Translations under genes and position numbers: made by a program
In this document: piece after piece, positions 60,850-64,000 of the stretch
Layout of the letters: every line of letters starts with the position of its first letter
How positions within the stretch are numbered: position 1 is the stretch's first letter
Assembly: GCA_025808375.1 (NCBI GenBank)
Contig: CP061009.1
Coordinates: 248,001-312,000 of the forward strand
Direction: 5' to 3'
DNA length: 64,000 nucleotides
Source: Duncaniella muricolitica
GTDB lineage: Bacteria > Bacteroidota > Bacteroidia > Bacteroidales > Muribaculaceae
The notes under the pieces: generated by a model
What the model saw: the letters and a program-made list of their open reading frames with translations, nothing else
What the model was told of the DNA's origin: nothing
Database searches by the model: none

Positions 60850-60948
60850 TAATTAGCAATTAGTAATTAGTAATTAGTAATTAGTAATTAGCAGTTAATG
60901 GCCTGGTACATAATTACCAATTACTAATTGCTAATTAATAATTACTAA
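60850..60948. repeat. AATTAG/CTAATT repeat with an 18-bp inverted repeat
   Basis: The gap before dprA's 3' end is filled with four or five copies of TTAGTAA on one side and the reverse words on the other. 60850-60867 and 60920-60937 are perfect reverse complements (18 of 18). The repeat overlaps the dprA stop (60945-60947). Same word family as before kdsA. Confidence 0.75.
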
Positions 60949-62063
60949 TTGATTAGGCGTATTTGGTATCGGCCGCCGGGGAGGGCGGTGATGAGTGAGC
61001 GAAACTCCATGTCGATGAGCATGCCCATGAGACGCGGAGTAGAGACGTTGACCGAGGCAATGAGTTCGCTCATAGTGGCGTCGCCGCGTCGGGTAATGGT
61101 GTCGATGATAGCCTGCTCGTCGTCGGAGAGCTGCGCAGGGGTGTCGAAGAGTGACGGTTGCTCCCCTTCGGAGGCTTTGACCGGCCATCGCATCGACGAG
61201 ATGACATCGTCGGCCGAAGTGACGAGACTTGCGATACACGAGGAGATAAGACTGTTGCATCCGCGTGAGTAGCGGTCAGTGGTGCGCCCGGGCAATGCGA
61301 AGACGTCGCGCGAGTAGGCTGCTGCAAGGCGTGCCGTGACGAGCGAGCCGCCGTGTGTATCGGATTCGACTACAACGAGGCAGTCGCTCAGTCCGGCCAC
61401 GATGCGGTTGCGGGCAAGAAAATTGCCCTTGTGTATGTTGTCGCACGAGCGATAGTCGGTGAGCAGCATGCCGTTGTTGCGCACCATGCGTGCGGCTATG
61501 TCGCGGTGCGAGGCGGGATAGATGGTGTTGAGACCATGGGCGAGCACCCCTATGGTCGGGAGTCCGGCGGCAAGGGCCGCTCTGTGAGCCGCGACATCGA
61601 TGCCATAGGCGAGTCCGCTGACTATCACGACTGGGTCGGCGCATTTGTCGGCAAGACCGTTGACGAGGTCTTCGACAAATGCTGCGCCATAGGCTGTGGA
61701 GTGGCGTGTTCCGACGATTGACACGAAGCGTGAGGCGTTGAGGTCGCAGTCGCCGAGCGTGTAGATCATGAGCGGGGCATCCTCACATTCCCGGAGTCGA
61801 CGGGGATAGTCGGGGTCGGTGAAATAGATGGGGCGTATGTTGTTGCGCGAGATGAATGTCACTTCATCGGCTGCGTCGGCAAGGGCTTTGTCGCGCACGG
61901 CACGGTCGAGAAGACGGTTGCGAAATCCGAGTATGGCCGAGAGCTGGTCGGATGTCAGCTCAAAAAACTCCTGCTCCGAGCCTAATCGCGCGAGTATAGC
62001 CTCGGCGAGTGCCGGGGTGAGCGACCGGAGTGAGGCAAAGGCTATGCGGTAGGCAAGGGACAT
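60945..62063 (-). CDS. dprA: DNA-processing protein DprA (Smf)
   Basis: A 372-residue protein from ATG 62063 (MSLAYRIAFASLRSL); the upstream ATG at 62129 lies in an AT-rich repeat area and is less likely. A Rossmann-like single-strand DNA-binding domain has SIVGTRHSTAYG near residue 116, VSGLAYGIDVAAHRAALAAG near residue 148, and HGLNTIYPASHRDIA; a small winged helix ends the protein (AIIDTITRRGDATMSELIA). It loads RecA on incoming DNA in natural transformation and is common also in non-transformable species. Confidence 0.92.
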   Translation of the reverse strand: MSLAYRIAFASLRSLTPALAEAILARLGSEQEFFELTSDQLSAILGFRNRLLDRAVRDKALADAADEVTFISRNNIRPIYFTDPDYPRRLRECEDAPLMIYTLGDCDLNASRFVSIVGTRHSTAYGAAFVEDLVNGLADKCADPVVIVSGLAYGIDVAAHRAALAAGLPTIGVLAHGLNTIYPASHRDIAARMVRNNGMLLTDYRSCDNIHKGNFLARNRIVAGLSDCLVVVESDTHGGSLVTARLAAAYSRDVFALPGRTTDRYSRGCNSLISSCIASLVTSADDVISSMRWPVKASEGEQPSLFDTPAQLSDDEQAIIDTITRRGDATMSELIASVNVSTPRLMGMLIDMEFRSLITALPGGRYQIRLIN

Positions 62064-62183
62064 ACTCTCGTGTGGTTTAAAAAGTAATGAGTTAAAAGAG
62101 TTAATTTTGAGGAAAGTGGAGTGTCGCAAGAGTGCTATTATCTTGACTTTATAAACTGTTTAAACTCTCTAAACTATAATAAA

Positions 62184-62594
62184 CTATAGGTAATCAGCGA
62201 AGGCCCTGGCGAGGATGTCGCCGCGCGAGAGGCGGCCGTTCTCGAGACACACTATAGTAACGACAGCGCGGACCACTGGGTCGCCGGTGACAGAGTGATA
62301 GATGTCTTGCTCAAAGATGAAGCGTGCTCCGTCGCGACGCATGCGCAGACATGAAATCATGGTGTCGCCCATGGTGAGCGAGGTGAGATATTCAATCTCG
62401 ATTTTTCTTACCACAGGGTCGAGGCCCTGCTCCTGCATGGCGCGGAACGATGTCCCGGCCTCTTCGCAGAAGTCATGACGCGTGATTTCGAGATAGTGTA
62501 GATAGTTGGCGTTGTTGACTATGCCCTGAGAGTCGGTCTCATAGTCGCGCACGCGTATCGGGAGCGAATATTGATAGTCGTCGGGATTATGCAT
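62184..62594 (-). CDS. Acyl-CoA thioesterase, hotdog fold (YbgC/4HBT type)
   Basis: A ~136-residue hotdog thioesterase from ATG 62594 (MHNPDDYQYSLPIRVRDYET). The family motif VRDYETDSQGIVNNANYLHY has the catalytic Asp. The start overlaps the stop of the acyl-CoA ligase by 8 bases, so the two are coupled: one activates fatty acids, the other releases them. Confidence 0.88.
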   Translation of the reverse strand: MHNPDDYQYSLPIRVRDYETDSQGIVNNANYLHYLEITRHDFCEEAGTSFRAMQEQGLDPVVRKIEIEYLTSLTMGDTMISCLRMRRDGARFIFEQDIYHSVTGDPVVRAVVTIVCLENGRLSRGDILARAFADYL

Positions 62595-64000
62595 TGTAGA
62601 GATAACGCTTGATGGAGCGTTTGGGTGTCTTTTCAAATTCGTTGGCAATCAATTGTATTTTATCGACGCGTTCGTAGGGTGCTACGGCGTTGTTGAGGTC
62701 TTTGCGCACCTGTTCCATGATGTCGGGGAGCTTTTCGTGCGATACTCCGTCGCGGTCCATCGACTCATAGTCGGGATAGACAAGGGCCACCAGATGCTTG
62801 CCGCGCTCCACGATGAGGCTTTCGGCCACATAGGGCATGTTGTTGAGCTTGGCCTCTATTTCCTCGGGATAGATATTTTGTCCGTTGGCACTCAGTATCA
62901 TTGTCTTGTAGCGGCCTCGGATAAATATAGTTTTATCGTGCGATATGGTGCCCATGTCGCCTGTGTGTAGCCACCCCTCGGCGTCGATTACAGCCTCGGT
63001 GGCCTCGGGATTTTTGTAATATCCGGTCATTACATTCTGTCCGCGCACACATATCTCGCCGGGCACGTTGGCGGGGTCGGGACTGTCGGCTATGCGCGAC
63101 TCCATGATGCCGGGCAGTGTGCGGCCCGATGAGCCGGGGATAAATTTGCGCCACGGAGTGTAGCTTATGAGCGGGCCACACTCGGTCATGCCGTAGCCTA
63201 CGGTGAAGGGAAATCCGATGCGGTGGAGAAATTGTTCGACCTCGTGATTGAGCGGTGCGCCGCCGACGATAACTTCCTCAAACTCTCCGCCGAAGGCTTC
63301 GACGAGCTGGTTGCGTATCTTGCGATATATCATCTTGTTGACTCCGGGTATGCGGAGCATGTTGCGCACGGAGCCTTTTTCAAGCAGCGGACGGAGCTTG
63401 TTGCGGTAGATTTTCTCGAGAATCAGGGGCACGCATATGATGAGGTTGGGCCTCACCTGTGCAAAGGCTTTGAGGAGAAGTTTGGGTGTCGGGAGTTTAC
63501 CCAGCAGGGTGATATGTGTGCCGGCCGCGAGGGGCACGAGCATGTCGAATGCACATCCGTAGGCATGGGCCAGCGGCAGAAACGACACATTGCGCGAGCC
63601 GCGGAAGTGGAGGCGCGATTCAAGGCCGAAGCGCACGTTGCCCCCGAGGTTGCCGAGAGTGAGCATCACGCCTTTGGAGAAGCCTGTGGTGCCGGAGGTG
63701 TAGTTGATTTCGGCCACCGCGCTCTCGTCGATGTCGGGATATTCGACATCGGCACTCGTGAATCCGTGGGGATAGGTGCGGCGCATGCGTTCGGGGAGTC
63801 TGGTGATGAATTTCTCGGCCGCATGGTTGTTGGCCGGGTGCTCGGCAAGCACCTTGCGGCTGTCAAGCGAAAACACAGCTTTGACGGTCGGCAGTTTCTC
63901 AAACTCCATGTTGTCGAAAATCGTCTCGTTGGTAAACAGCATCACGCTCCCGGAGTGGTTGATGATGTGCATGGCGTCCTGAACGTTGAAATCCTGGAGC
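62587..64000 (-). CDS. Long-chain acyl-CoA synthetase (AMP-forming), N-terminus outside window
   Basis: An ANL-superfamily ligase; the frame remains open to the right edge (reading LQDFNVQDAMHIINHSG at the edge), so the first ~100 residues are missing. The P-loop-like motif NYTSGTTGFSKGVML, the GYGMTECGPLISYTP adenylation motif, TGDMGTISHDKTIFIRGRYK and the C-terminal catalytic Lys region EKTPKRSIKRYL are present. It joins fatty acid to CoA using ATP. It is followed by a thioesterase gene. Confidence 0.93.
   Translation of the reverse strand, partial: LQDFNVQDAMHIINHSGSVMLFTNETIFDNMEFEKLPTVKAVFSLDSRKVLAEHPANNHAAEKFITRLPERMRRTYPHGFTSADVEYPDIDESAVAEINYTSGTTGFSKGVMLTLGNLGGNVRFGLESRLHFRGSRNVSFLPLAHAYGCAFDMLVPLAAGTHITLLGKLPTPKLLLKAFAQVRPNLIICVPLILEKIYRNKLRPLLEKGSVRNMLRIPGVNKMIYRKIRNQLVEAFGGEFEEVIVGGAPLNHEVEQFLHRIGFPFTVGYGMTECGPLISYTPWRKFIPGSSGRTLPGIMESRIADSPDPANVPGEICVRGQNVMTGYYKNPEATEAVIDAEGWLHTGDMGTISHDKTIFIRGRYKTMILSANGQNIYPEEIEAKLNNMPYVAESLIVERGKHLVALVYPDYESMDRDGVSHEKLPDIMEQVRKDLNNAVAPYERVDKIQLIANEFEKTPKRSIKRYLYNA

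Noticed and set aside
60850..60948. Possible CRISPR or VNTR
   Set aside because: Units are 7-12 bases and low in complexity, with no spacers; listed as a repeat.

Overview
The window is a contiguous piece of a Bacteroidales chromosome, most likely Muribaculaceae (S24-7) or a close relative. The evidence is the Bacteroidetes promoter signature (TTTG, 19-21 bases, TAnnTTTG) in front of several genes, lipoproteins with a Cys-Lys/Asp-Asp surface-export signal, BlaI/M56-TonB and DUF1573 genes, Rnf genes, a tRNA-tuf-secE-nusG-rplKAJL-rpoBC block, and a fairly GC-rich host background. No rRNA, CRISPR array or prophage was seen.

Layout. 1-6.3 kb holds housekeeping and envelope genes: the end of a nucleoside permease, rsmE, kdsA, a TPR protein, a flippase and ruvB. 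6.4-11.3 kb is a leftward export operon (TolC, HlyD, two ABC-2 permeases, no ATPase). 11.5-13.9 kb is a BlaI/M56 sensor pair with a readable promoter and operator. 14-18 kb holds rnfDGEA (without rnfB or rnfC beside it), a Ca/Na antiporter and a DNA glycosylase. 18.6-25.3 kb runs efp, a SlyD-like isomerase, a zinc-ribbon coiled coil, a Nif3 homologue, aspS, cysK and a divergent Lrp regulator. 25.4-39.1 kb is the translation/transcription core: four tRNAs, tuf, tRNA-Trp, secE, nusG, L11, L1, L10, L12, rpoB and rpoC, closed by a perfect 24-bp hairpin. 39.2-41.5 kb is an AT-rich island with one single-chain restriction-modification gene broken by two frameshifts. 41.5-48.6 kb holds an O-methyltransferase, aroQ, an NAD-dependent epimerase, a glycosyltransferase, a DUF389 membrane protein and a Na/Pi cotransporter. 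48.8-53.4 kb holds a small HTH regulator, a large surface lipoprotein with a collagen-like segment and a small lipoprotein. 53.4-56.9 kb is a repeat-rich mobile zone. 57-64 kb returns to ordinary genes: two DUF1573 proteins, meaB, a nucleoside phosphorylase, dprA, a thioesterase and the 3' part of an acyl-CoA ligase.

The most notable object is the intact IS110-family element at about 53,729-55,023. Its 5' non-coding end can be folded by eye into two internal-loop hairpins of the bridge-RNA type. The two sides of the first loop match the two host flanks of this same insertion (9 and 8 bases, in the expected opposite orientations, on either side of a shared TA), and the second loop matches the element's own right end. 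The insertion sits at the foot of one hairpin in an array of small hairpins. A 71-bp segment of that array is duplicated in inverted orientation around a second element, an IS4-family copy with an 18-bp terminal repeat, a 9-bp target duplication and a one-base frameshift. Intergenic spaces elsewhere carry unusually long, nearly perfect inverted repeats (22, 24, 30 and 68 bp), mostly between convergent genes.
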